A stretch of 64,000 bases of DNA from Anaerobaca sp035448545 (GTDB taxonomy: Bacteria > Planctomycetota > Phycisphaerae > Sedimentisphaerales > Anaerobacaceae), in assembly GCA_035448545.1 (NCBI GenBank), contig DAOTJE010000024.1, positions 1 through 64,000 of the forward strand, written 5' to 3'. The notes beneath the pieces were generated by a model. It was not told the origin of the DNA and searched no databases. It saw nothing but the letters and a program-made list of their open reading frames with translations. A program made the translations under genes and the position numbers. Positions 34,538-42,374 of the stretch are shown here, one piece after another. Each line of letters starts with the position of its first letter. Position 1 is the first letter of the stretch.

Positions 34538-35410
34538 TCACAGAATCGCGGTCTTGTGGCGATGGCTGTGACACTCGATGTTGACGGCAACCGGCAGCGA
34601 CGCGATGTGACAGGGTGCGGTTTCGATCAGCACGCCCAACGCGGTGGTGTCGCCCCCGAGCCCCTGCGGGCCCACGCCCAGCGCATTGACCCTCTGGAGC
34701 AGTTCCCGTTCCATTTCCGCGTAGAAGGTGTCCGCATGCGGCTCACCCAAGTTACGCAGCAGGGCCTTCTTGCTCAGCAGGCAACTCAACTCGAAATCTC
34801 CTCCGATTCCGACACCCACCACGAACGGGGGGCACGCATCGGCGCCGGCGGCCCCGACGACCTCGACGATCCAGTCCGTGATCTCGGACTTCTCGGACGT
34901 CGGCCGGAACATGCGGAACCGGCTCTTGTTCTCGCAGCCGCCGCCTTTGGCCATGACCGCGATCGTGAGCCTGTCGCCCGGCACGAAGCGGTGGTGCACG
35001 ATCGCGGGCGTATTCGTCCCGGTGTTGGTGCGGGCCTTCAGCGGGTCGGCGACCACACTCTTGCGCAGATAGCCGTTCTCGTAGCCGGCGCGGACGCCTT
35101 CGTTGATGGCGTCGACGATACTCCGCGACCGGGAGCCATCCGCGCCGCGCAGCACGACCTCGGCTCCCTGTTCGACGAAGACGACGGCCAGGCCCGTATC
35201 CTGGCAGAGCGGGATCCGCTCCCGCGCCGCGATGGCGGCGTTTTCGAGCAATTGCGTGAGGATCTTCGCGGCGGCGGGATTGGATTCCGCCGACGCCGCC
35301 CGTTCGAGCGCGACCCGAACGTCGTCGGGCAGCTCGTGACAGGCCGCTATGCACAGCGACTCCACGGTCCGCACGATCTGTTCGAATTCGATGGTTCGCA
35401 CGACGCCCAC
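34538..35410 (-). CDS. FeS-type (class I) fumarate hydratase, alpha subunit
   Basis: 290 aa from GTG 35410 (GAGG about 4-5 nt upstream). It matches the N-terminal/alpha unit of class I fumarases and L-tartrate dehydratase (TtdA-like), which interconvert fumarate and malate with a 4Fe-4S cluster. Evidence: 'IPLCQDTGLAVVFV' (the first cluster Cys), 'NTGTNTPAIVHHRFVPGDRLTIAVMAKGGGCENKSRFRMF' (second Cys and substrate loop), 'CPPFVVGVGIGGDFELSCLLSKKAL', and 'GLGGDTTALGVLIETAPCHIASLPVAVNIECHSHRHK' (a further Cys). The beta subunit normally follows; here a plus-strand prepilin gene lies downstream instead, so the partner must be elsewhere. It lies 13 bp after the beta-propeller gene. Confidence 0.92.
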   Translation of the reverse strand: MGVVRTIEFEQIVRTVESLCIAACHELPDDVRVALERAASAESNPAAAKILTQLLENAAIAARERIPLCQDTGLAVVFVEQGAEVVLRGADGSRSRSIVDAINEGVRAGYENGYLRKSVVADPLKARTNTGTNTPAIVHHRFVPGDRLTIAVMAKGGGCENKSRFRMFRPTSEKSEITDWIVEVVGAAGADACPPFVVGVGIGGDFELSCLLSKKALLRNLGEPHADTFYAEMERELLQRVNALGVGPQGLGGDTTALGVLIETAPCHIASLPVAVNIECHSHRHKTAIL

Positions 35411-35423
35411 GGCCCTCGTTGCC

Positions 35424-37733
35424 TTACGGTTGCGGAGCCAGCACGCTGAGCTCGAATGTCTTGTACGTGGTGTTGCCCACGTCGTCGCTGATCTTCAGAG
35501 CGATGACGTGCTCGCCCGGCTCCAGCTCCTCGGTGATCAGCGTGAAGCTCTCGTCGGTGGTGTCGAAGACCAGATCGTCGGGGAGAGTGCTCTTCCACTC
35601 ACGGTTGCTGTCGATCGTGTACTCGAGCTTGCCGATCACGCTCAGGTCATCTGTGATCTGGAGCTTGAGCGTGGCGGCCTTGCCCACCTTGTCGAGGGCG
35701 TACTTGCGGATGGCCGGTCCGGTATTATCAACGACGATCGGATCGCTGATCCGGCTGCCCGTCAGCTTCGTCGCAGGGCTGTTGCTGCGCTCGTCGCTGG
35801 CGACGACGCGGACTTCATACCGGCCGTCCTCGACGGTCTTGCCATCCCATTCGTAGCTGTCGTCCTCGATCGCGTCCTTCAGCTCGATCCAGTGGTCCCG
35901 GCCGATCTTCCGGAAGGAGATCGTGTAAGTGAGTGTGTCGTCGTTGTCGTCGCTGGCCTTGTAACTGATCTTGAACAGACCCTCTTTGCCCGCGCCGCTC
36001 AGCCGGGTGGCCTCCACCGATTCAATCTTGGGTGCCAGGTTGGGAATCGTGCTGGCGACGGCCACCTCGCGAATTAACGGCGTCTTCGTACCGTCCTGTG
36101 TTTGCAGGGTCAGCTTGTACTGACAGAAGCGTCCCAGTGGGCAGCGCAACTGGACCGGCTCGACGATCTCGGCCTGCTCGGTCCACTCGGAGAAGGTCGG
36201 GTCGTTGACGTCCTTGACGTTTCCGCTGCGCGAGGAGACGAGCACCTTGCAGCCGCGCGGCACGTCGGCATCGATTTGCAGCTTGCCCCATTTGGCCGGC
36301 TGCTCGGCGTCGATCAGCCCGGACACGTACGTTCCCTCCGAGGCGTAATCCGACGACAGCAGCACGAACTTGGCCGGATTGGCGGTCCCGATGTACACGT
36401 CGCCTCCTACGACCGCGACGGCGGTGATCTGGGCGGCTTGTTGGTCTTCGTAGATGATCGTATTGCGCTCGGCCTCCGGGTCGATCGAGTAGAGCTGCGC
36501 CCTGTTGCCCGAACCGACAAGGATGTTGCCGTTCTGTTCGGCCAGACACAGCAGGACCGCCGATTCGCTGAACAGCTCCGTGACGTACCCCTGCTTGGCA
36601 ATCCGATAGAGGTAGCTGGCGGTTCCCGGCTTGCTGCCCCGGGCGACGGGGGCGGGACGCTGCGAGGGTTTTTGATCGGGCTCCTTCTTGGTGTTGGCGA
36701 TCTGGAGCTTCATACCGCCATCGCCGTCGGCAGTTTCGTTGCGGCTCTCTTCCCGGGGCTCCGGCCGTCCGGCGACGGTCTGATCGGCCGCGAACTTGCG
36801 CTCGTTCTCCACGACCTTGGCAGACGTCGCGGTGGCGTAGAGGTACTCCGCTTCGCCGGGCGCTTCGCCGCCGAAGAGCAGCGCACTGATTTCGGGTTCC
36901 TCGCTGTCGTAGAGGACGGTGGCTGACTTGTTGCGCGGGTTGATCTTGTAGATCAGTCCGCGCGTGTCGCTTCCGGCATAGATGAAGCCGTCCTTGCCGG
37001 CCGCCAGGGACAGGATGTTTTTGTCCGGGCTGTCGTACACGAGCTGCGCGACTTTGCCCGACGGATCGAGCACGTAGACCTTGCCCTCGGGGCCGGTCCC
37101 GACATACAGGTTGCCCACGTTGTCGGCCTCGATCGCGAAGATGTACTTCGCGTCGTCCGGCTCGAAGATCGTCTCCATGGCGCCCGCCTCGTACCGGCAC
37201 AGACGGCACTTGGCGCCGCTGATGCCGACCACCAGCCGGCCGGCCACGTCGATCGCCATGGCGAAGATATGTTCGTTGGTGAAGAGCTCTTCGTTTGGCA
37301 CGTCCTGGCTGTGGTGATCTTCCTTCTCCTCTGCCTGTGGGGCTGGGGGAGGCTTGGGAACGGCTGGCTGATCTTTGTCGATGGGGGTCTGGTCCCCGGC
37401 CGGATAAATCTTCGTGACGGCGCCGAGGCGGTACTTGTAGATGCTGCCGTTCGGACTGGTGCCGATGTAGACTGTGCCTCCGCTGGCGACGATGCTGTTG
37501 ATCGACCAGACGTCGTCGAAGCGGGAAGCAAGCACTTTGGCGGCCCGGCCCAGTTGGAGGGTCCCGCGCGAACTGATTACGACGTTCTCCGTTTTGCCTT
37601 CGAGCAGTTGCTTGCTGGTGGCCTGCCGCGTGATCTTGCTGGTCACCGCGCCCGTCGGGCCGACCAACAGGCCGACCAGTATCGCCGTCGCGACCGTGCG
37701 CAACCGACTCCCACTGCGAAATTCCATTCTCAT
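35424..37733 (-). CDS. secreted beta-propeller protein with Ig/FN3-like C-terminal domains
   Basis: 769 aa from ATG 37733 (AGGGAG 6 nt upstream; ATG 37751 lacks one). A signal peptide (about 1-29, 'TVATAILVGLLVGPTGAV') precedes an NHL/SMP-30-like propeller whose blades read 'VYIGTSPNGSIYKYRLG', 'LYVGTGPEGKVYVLDPSG', 'IYAGSDTRGLIYKINPRN', 'ILVGSGNRAQLYSIDPEA' and 'VYIGTANPAKFVLLS'. Two charged disordered linkers interrupt the blades (about 100-140 and 290-350). From about 545 an Ig-like region ('YKASDDNDDTLTYTISFRKIGRDHWIELKD', 'YEVRVVASDERSNSPATK') follows. No catalytic motif is visible; a sensing or surface-interaction role is plausible. It is flanked by the S55 protease gene upstream (52 bp) and fumarase alpha downstream. 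Confidence 0.8.
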   Translation of the reverse strand: MRMEFRSGSRLRTVATAILVGLLVGPTGAVTSKITRQATSKQLLEGKTENVVISSRGTLQLGRAAKVLASRFDDVWSINSIVASGGTVYIGTSPNGSIYKYRLGAVTKIYPAGDQTPIDKDQPAVPKPPPAPQAEEKEDHHSQDVPNEELFTNEHIFAMAIDVAGRLVVGISGAKCRLCRYEAGAMETIFEPDDAKYIFAIEADNVGNLYVGTGPEGKVYVLDPSGKVAQLVYDSPDKNILSLAAGKDGFIYAGSDTRGLIYKINPRNKSATVLYDSEEPEISALLFGGEAPGEAEYLYATATSAKVVENERKFAADQTVAGRPEPREESRNETADGDGGMKLQIANTKKEPDQKPSQRPAPVARGSKPGTASYLYRIAKQGYVTELFSESAVLLCLAEQNGNILVGSGNRAQLYSIDPEAERNTIIYEDQQAAQITAVAVVGGDVYIGTANPAKFVLLSSDYASEGTYVSGLIDAEQPAKWGKLQIDADVPRGCKVLVSSRSGNVKDVNDPTFSEWTEQAEIVEPVQLRCPLGRFCQYKLTLQTQDGTKTPLIREVAVASTIPNLAPKIESVEATRLSGAGKEGLFKISYKASDDNDDTLTYTISFRKIGRDHWIELKDAIEDDSYEWDGKTVEDGRYEVRVVASDERSNSPATKLTGSRISDPIVVDNTGPAIRKYALDKVGKAATLKLQITDDLSVIGKLEYTIDSNREWKSTLPDDLVFDTTDESFTLITEELEPGEHVIALKISDDVGNTTYKTFELSVLAPQP

Positions 37734-37785
37734 CTCAACTCCCTGTTCCATGAATGCCGCCCGGCGATCCGGTCGGCCGGCCGAC

Positions 37786-39660
37786 TCATTCTTCCACCAC
37801 GATGGGCACGATTTCCCTGTCGCCGATCACGGTTCCCGTCTCAACGGTCTTCTCGATCCAGTGAGGGTACGGCTGGACTCGCAAGGCCCTCTTTTCGCTT
37901 TGCAGGACCACACTCTTGGTCCCCGGCAGGTCGGGCAGTTCCGCTTTGTCGAGCGTGATTCCCTCCGGCGGCAATACCAGGACGCAGTAGAGTCGCGTGC
38001 GGGGAATGTTCAGCGCCAGGTTCAACGCGTCCACGAGGGTCTGGTAGTTTGTCGCGAGGAAGCGGTAGGGGACGGTCTTGGCCAGGAACCGCTCGTATTC
38101 CTGGGCGCCGCAGAGCATCAGGCCATACTTGCCCGGCGCGACGTTCTTCGGCACCGCCAGCTTGATCTGGTACTTCTTCTTCTGCGCCCGGTACGATTCG
38201 ATCACCACGTTCACCTCGATCTCCTCGCCCGGCTTGACGGTCGGATCGATGATGTCGATCGACCAGAGATGCGACGCGATGTTGTCGGTCCGGATGCGTG
38301 CTTCGAAGTCCATCGACTGAATCTTCGGCGATCCGTACGGATTGTTCATGAGCAGGGCCACGGCGCCGACGATTTCGGAGACCGAGTCGGTCAGATCATC
38401 GCTCGCGGAGGTGTTTCCAAAACGGATCGACTGCCCATCGTCCAGATGGATGGCGGCAGTGTACTCGATGGTATGTTCCGGCGGCAGAGGACCGACCCGC
38501 ATCGCCGCACCGGCCACCGCCGAACGAGCCAGACTTGCAGTCATCGAATCGTTGTATGCCAGCCGGCAATGGTAGGTGCGCGGCTCGGGGTCATTGTATC
38601 GCTCGATCCGAATCGACATCGGAATCATATTCGGTTCGACGCCGAGATGTCCGCAGACCCCCGTCACCTCGTCCACCTGGATGGTGCCGACGATCTTGCC
38701 GGCCGTGCCCAGCTTGAAGGAACGCATCACGTTGGAGATGACCGTGTGGACTTTGCCGCCGGCCATCGGCAGGTTGACGGCGCCATAGCCCAGGAAGCTG
38801 TGCCCGAACGCGTAGACACGGCCGTCGCGAACCTCGGTCACCGTGCCCAGCACGTTCATATTGATGTCTCCGGCGACGAGCGGCACGGTCAGGGCGGCGC
38901 CGGGCTTCAGTTCCGTGGTTTCCTCGTCTGCCGTGGCGGACCCGCCGCTGAGGCCGGGAACGGCCATGAACCCCATCGCGTCGAACTGCCCGGCGAGGTC
39001 CTGGCAGGTCTGCGTCGGAAGGCCGGAGATCAGCAGCGGGCAAGGCAGGGCATGGACGCCGCTGGGGCCGGCCGAGCCGATGAGTCGGCGACGGCTCACC
39101 TGCTCACTGATCTGCGCCAGGTCGAGGGGCTTGGAGAAATCGAAGACGAAGGCCGACTGACGCGGCGCGCGCGGAGCGGTCAGCGCCGGATTCGTCCGTC
39201 CGACCCCGAGCATTTCCCGGATGGGTGTTACGCCGTACAGCGGGTCTTTTGCAAACTGCCAGCCGAAGGCCAGCGCTCCGGCCAGACGGCCGTCGATGTA
39301 GACCGGAGAACCGCTGCAGCCGCCCACCGCGCCGGTGTGCTGGAAGCGGTCGTCCAGGCCCATCACCAGGATGGCGTCGTGGCCCGGGTCGATGTCATAC
39401 ACGACGTCCAATACCTTCAATGCGAACTTTTCGATGCCGTTGTCGCCGTAGTCGGTCAGGCAGTAGGCATCCATGCCGGCCCGGATTTCGTTGACGTCGA
39501 TGTACCGCTGCGGGTCCCAGGACACGTCGGCCGCGCCACGCCCCACGACGCCGAAGGCCAGGACGAGGACCAGCGCAAGAAAACCGACGACCCCGGGGCA
39601 GGGGCCGAAACGGGGGAGTCCTTCTGCGTTCCGGTGTGGTTGTGCGTCCGTCCCCAGCAT
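37786..39660 (-). CDS. SpoIVB/S55-like serine protease domain protein
   Basis: 624 aa from ATG 39660 (AAAGGA 6-7 nt upstream). An N-terminal TM/signal helix (about 22-42) is followed by an S55-type peptidase region: 'VNEIRAGMDAYCLTDYGDNGIEKF', 'HDAILVMGLDDRFQHTG', and the nucleophile motif GGCSGSP (Ser116 by numbering from 39660) followed by 'YIDGRLAGALAFGW'. In Bacillus, SpoIVB is the secreted protease that activates the SpoIVFB site-2 protease, and an RseP-type site-2 protease is encoded at 16.4 kb here; a functional link is inference. The C-terminal 300 residues have Ig-like repeats ('VKPGEEIEVNVVIESYRAQKKKYQIKLAVPKNVAPGKY'). Not a sporulation gene in this organism as far as can be told. 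Confidence 0.85.
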   Translation of the reverse strand: MLGTDAQPHRNAEGLPRFGPCPGVVGFLALVLVLAFGVVGRGAADVSWDPQRYIDVNEIRAGMDAYCLTDYGDNGIEKFALKVLDVVYDIDPGHDAILVMGLDDRFQHTGAVGGCSGSPVYIDGRLAGALAFGWQFAKDPLYGVTPIREMLGVGRTNPALTAPRAPRQSAFVFDFSKPLDLAQISEQVSRRRLIGSAGPSGVHALPCPLLISGLPTQTCQDLAGQFDAMGFMAVPGLSGGSATADEETTELKPGAALTVPLVAGDINMNVLGTVTEVRDGRVYAFGHSFLGYGAVNLPMAGGKVHTVISNVMRSFKLGTAGKIVGTIQVDEVTGVCGHLGVEPNMIPMSIRIERYNDPEPRTYHCRLAYNDSMTASLARSAVAGAAMRVGPLPPEHTIEYTAAIHLDDGQSIRFGNTSASDDLTDSVSEIVGAVALLMNNPYGSPKIQSMDFEARIRTDNIASHLWSIDIIDPTVKPGEEIEVNVVIESYRAQKKKYQIKLAVPKNVAPGKYGLMLCGAQEYERFLAKTVPYRFLATNYQTLVDALNLALNIPRTRLYCVLVLPPEGITLDKAELPDLPGTKSVVLQSEKRALRVQPYPHWIEKTVETGTVIGDREIVPIVVEE

Positions 39661-39690
39661 GTGTATCCTTTCAATCAGCAGCAGGGTAAA

Positions 39691-39720
39691 ATTCTACCTT
39701 TCCGGGTAGTTGCATTGCAA
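39691..39720 (-). promoter_or_regulatory. promoter for the S55 protease operon (overlaps divergent promoter)
   Basis: On the minus strand: TTGCAA (39720-39715), 18-nt spacer, TAGAAT (39696-39691), 31 bp before the start codon. The -35 falls on the palindrome TTGCATTGCAA (39710-39720), which also supplies the -35 of the divergent promoter. Confidence 0.42.
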
Positions 39721-39737
39721 GCCGAATTTGCTATCAT
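39710..39737 (+). promoter_or_regulatory. promoter for the TPR-like/rluD operon (overlaps divergent promoter)
   Basis: TTGCAT (39710-39715), 16-nt spacer, TATCAT (39732-39737), about 70 bp before the gene at 39807. Because its -35 shares TTGCATTGCAA with the minus-strand promoter, polymerase bound at one excludes the other. Confidence 0.42.
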
Positions 39738-39806
39738 GAAGACTTGTCTTTTGATGGGCCCGATAACCCGGGTCGGCGTTCCCAAGCGTGGATATGGAGA
39801 ACCAGA

Positions 39807-40631
39807 ATGAAATCGGAGCATCGGCACGAACTGAAGACGAATGAGCTGGCCGACTGGCTCGCGCACTTTCCACAGTGGATCCAGGACAATCGTACGACGT
39901 TGATCGGCGCGGTCGTGGTGATCGTTCTGGTGATTGCCGTGTATTTCGTGCGGTTTTATCGGAAGGACGTGGTGTCCGTTCGTCATCAGGTGCAGTTGAC
40001 CGGTCTGGTGACGCAGATTCCCAGCCAGAAGATGACCAGCGCGCGGGCCGCCAGTCAGGGGACGGACCAGTCGATTGCTCTGCTCTCGATCGGGCAGGAT
40101 CTCAAGAAATTCGCGGACGGCAGCGGCAACGACCGCATGGCTGCGCTGGCGCTGATCAAACAGGCCGAGACACTGCGGGCCGAGTTGCACTATCGTCCCA
40201 CCCCCGCCCCGAGCGAAGAGGCGGCACGGCAGATCGCGCAGGCGCAGAGCAGTTACCAGGCGGCGCTGACGCGTGCGGGATCGATTCCGGCATTGGCCGC
40301 TGCGGCACAGTTCGGATTGGGTCTGTGCGAGGAAGAGCTGGGCAACCTGGACAAGGCCAAGGAGATCTACCGCGAGGTGGCCCAGAAGGCGGAGTACGAC
40401 GGCACGGCCGCACAGGTTGCCGCCGCCGATCGTCTCCGGATCGTCGACGACTATCGCGGTGCCGTGACCTTCCGCCCGGCGCCGCCCAAGACGAAGGCGG
40501 CCTCGGCGCCGCAGGTTCAGATTACGCCGCTGGATGCCAACGCGCCGAGCGACCAGGTCTTCTTCGCGCCGGCGACGCCGGAGGCCAACGCGCCCGCGGT
40601 GGCGGAAGCGAATGCCCCGGCGGGCAATTGA
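39807..40631 (+). CDS. membrane-anchored TPR-like (YfgM-related) protein
   Basis: 274 aa from ATG 39807 (GGAG 7 nt upstream). A cytoplasmic N-terminus of about 30 residues ('ELKTNELADWLAHFPQWIQDNR') leads into one TM helix (about 32-52, 'TTLIGAVVVIVLVIAVYFV'), then an alpha-helical region of TPR type ('AALALIKQAETLRAELHYRP', 'AQSSYQAALTRAGSIPALAAAAQFGLGLCEEELGNLDKAKEIYREVAQKAEYDGTAAQVAAADRL') as in YfgM/TPR_21 proteins, and a disordered Pro/Ala tail with repeated 'EANAPA' units. YfgM in E. coli is a periplasmic ancillary of the SecYEG translocon. The function here is inferred only from architecture. rluD follows 10 bp later. Confidence 0.72.
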   Translation: MKSEHRHELKTNELADWLAHFPQWIQDNRTTLIGAVVVIVLVIAVYFVRFYRKDVVSVRHQVQLTGLVTQIPSQKMTSARAASQGTDQSIALLSIGQDLKKFADGSGNDRMAALALIKQAETLRAELHYRPTPAPSEEAARQIAQAQSSYQAALTRAGSIPALAAAAQFGLGLCEEELGNLDKAKEIYREVAQKAEYDGTAAQVAAADRLRIVDDYRGAVTFRPAPPKTKAASAPQVQITPLDANAPSDQVFFAPATPEANAPAVAEANAPAGN

Positions 40632-40641
40632 CGGCAAAGCC

Positions 40642-41628
40642 ATGTGTGAGGTGCCCGAAGTTTACGGTCAACCGATGACGCTTCACGTGGGCGTCTCGAT
40701 CCGAGAGCGGAGGATCGACAAGTACCTGCACGGCCGGTTCCGCAACCTGAGTCGGCATTTCCTCCAGAACGCCATCCGATCCGGCGCGGTAAAGGTCAAC
40801 GGCCAGCCCGTCAAGCCCAGCTTCAAGCTCAGCCACCGCGACGTGATCGAGTTCGTGATGCCCGAGCCGGAGAAGAAGGAGATCGAGCCGGAAGACATCC
40901 CCCTGGACGTCCTCTACGAGGATGACGATCTGATCGTCCTGAACAAGCCGCCCGACCTGATCGTGCATCCGGCGCGGGGCAACAAGCACGGAACCCTCGT
41001 CAATGCCCTGGCGCACTACTCCGAGCAGCTTTCCAGCGGACTGGGCGAGTTCCGCCCGGGCATCGTGCACCGGCTCGACCGCAACACGACGGGCGTGATG
41101 GTGGTGACCAAGCATGACGGGGCCCAGTGGAAGGTGGCCAAGCAGTTCGAGTTGCGGCAGGTCGAGAAAAGTTACCTGGCCATCGTCCACGGCACGCCCG
41201 AGCTGACCGCCGACCGGATCGATGCGCCGCTCGGCGTGCATCCGAAGATCCGGGAGAAGTACTCGATCCGTCCCGAAACGGGCAAAGAAGCCGTGACGTT
41301 TTACGAAGTGATCGAGGCCTTCCGCGGCTTCTCGCTGATCCACTGCAAGCCTCGCACCGGACGGACGCATCAGATCCGCGTGCACCTGTCGCACCTGAAC
41401 CACCCGATTGTCGCCGACGAGATGTACGGCGGCAAGCTCGTCTATCCCTGGCAGCTCGCCGATGCCGAGCCGGCGGTTGAGGAACCCGTCATCAACCGTT
41501 GCGCCCTGCACGCCTGGACGCTCGCGTTCACCCACCCGACCACCGGGCAACGTGTCAAGTTCGAAGCGCCGCTGCCGGCCGACATGCAGCACCTGCTCGA
41601 TCTGCTCCGCCGACATCGCGCGGTGTGA
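40642..41628 (+). CDS. rluD: RluA/RluD-family pseudouridine synthase
   Basis: 328 aa from ATG 40642; upstream in-frame codons overlap the preceding gene and are rejected. An S4 RNA-binding domain (about 20-80, 'ERRIDKYLHGRFRNLSRHFLQNAIRSGAVKVNGQPVKPS') precedes the synthase domain with the catalytic Asp in 'HRLDRNTTGVMVVTK' and with 'RTGRTHQIRVHLSHLNHPIVADEMYGG' (the RluA-family motif II). 'VLNKPPDLIVHPARGNKHGTLVNAL' is motif I. It converts specific uridines in 23S rRNA (1911, 1915, 1917 in the RluD case) to pseudouridine; RluD versus RluC cannot be separated by eye, so the symbol is tentative. Confidence 0.9.
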   Translation: MCEVPEVYGQPMTLHVGVSIRERRIDKYLHGRFRNLSRHFLQNAIRSGAVKVNGQPVKPSFKLSHRDVIEFVMPEPEKKEIEPEDIPLDVLYEDDDLIVLNKPPDLIVHPARGNKHGTLVNALAHYSEQLSSGLGEFRPGIVHRLDRNTTGVMVVTKHDGAQWKVAKQFELRQVEKSYLAIVHGTPELTADRIDAPLGVHPKIREKYSIRPETGKEAVTFYEVIEAFRGFSLIHCKPRTGRTHQIRVHLSHLNHPIVADEMYGGKLVYPWQLADAEPAVEEPVINRCALHAWTLAFTHPTTGQRVKFEAPLPADMQHLLDLLRRHRAV

Positions 41629-41681
41629 CGCAACGGCCCGTCGGAGGTGACAACGGCTCTTGCCTGGTCGTGCCGGGGACG

Positions 41682-42362
41682 CTATTCCTGGGGGAGTCTG
41701 GCGAGGTCGGCATCGGAGCCGGCGACCATCAGGATGTCGTCGGCGTAGATGACCGTGTCGGGCATCGGAATGTTGATGATCGATTCCTTCTCGTTCTTGC
41801 GGGCCTTCGCTTCATCACTGCGCTTGATGATCACCAGATTGACCTTGTACTTCTGGCGCAGTTGCAGGTCCATGACGGTCTTGCCGTCGAAGCTGGGCGG
41901 CGCCTTGATCCGCGCCAGGCTGTAGCCCGGCGCGAAATCGATCTTCTCGCCGATCTGCGGCGCGATCAGCTTGTAGGCCCATCGCTGGGCCGACTCGATC
42001 TCCGGATAGATCACCTCCGTGGCGCCGACCTTGGAGAACACTTCGCCCGCGATGAGGCTCTCGGCCCGCGCATAGATCTGCTTGACGCCCATCTGGCGCA
42101 GGTTCACGACGGTCAGAATAGCGGCCTCGAAGCTCTCCTGGCCCAGCGCGATAATGGCGACGTCGGCCTTGTCGACGCCCTGGGCCTTCATGGCCTCTTC
42201 ATCGGTACTGTCGAGACGGACGGCATGGCTGACCTGGTCGCGAATCAGGTCGACCTCGTTTCGGTTGCGGTCGATGGCAATGACTTCCGAGCCGCTCATC
42301 GCCAGCGCAATGGCGAGCTTCTGGCCGAAGCGACCCAAGCCGATGACGGCAAATCGTCTCAT
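41682..42362 (-). CDS. ktrA: K+ uptake regulatory subunit KtrA/TrkA-like (RCK)
   Basis: 226 aa. The RCK_N Rossmann fold: 'FAVIGLGRFGQKLAIALAMSGSEVIAIDRN' (GxGxxG for NAD(H)/ATP), 'VDKADVAIIALG', 'ILTVVNLRQMGVKQIYARAES' and 'GATEVIYPEIESAQRWA'; an RCK_C domain from about 135 ('SLARIKAPPSFDGKTVMDLQLRQKYKVNLVIIKR', 'VIYADDILMVAGSDADLARL'). It gates the KtrB/TrkH-type channel subunit encoded immediately upstream, 12 bp away; AAGGA is 9 nt before the ATG and overlaps the ktrB stop, so the subunits are coupled. Being single-unit (one RCK_N), it is KtrA-like rather than the duplicated TrkA. Confidence 0.93.
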   Translation of the reverse strand: MRRFAVIGLGRFGQKLAIALAMSGSEVIAIDRNRNEVDLIRDQVSHAVRLDSTDEEAMKAQGVDKADVAIIALGQESFEAAILTVVNLRQMGVKQIYARAESLIAGEVFSKVGATEVIYPEIESAQRWAYKLIAPQIGEKIDFAPGYSLARIKAPPSFDGKTVMDLQLRQKYKVNLVIIKRSDEAKARKNEKESIINIPMPDTVIYADDILMVAGSDADLARLPQE

Positions 42363-42374
42363 GCGATCCGTTCC

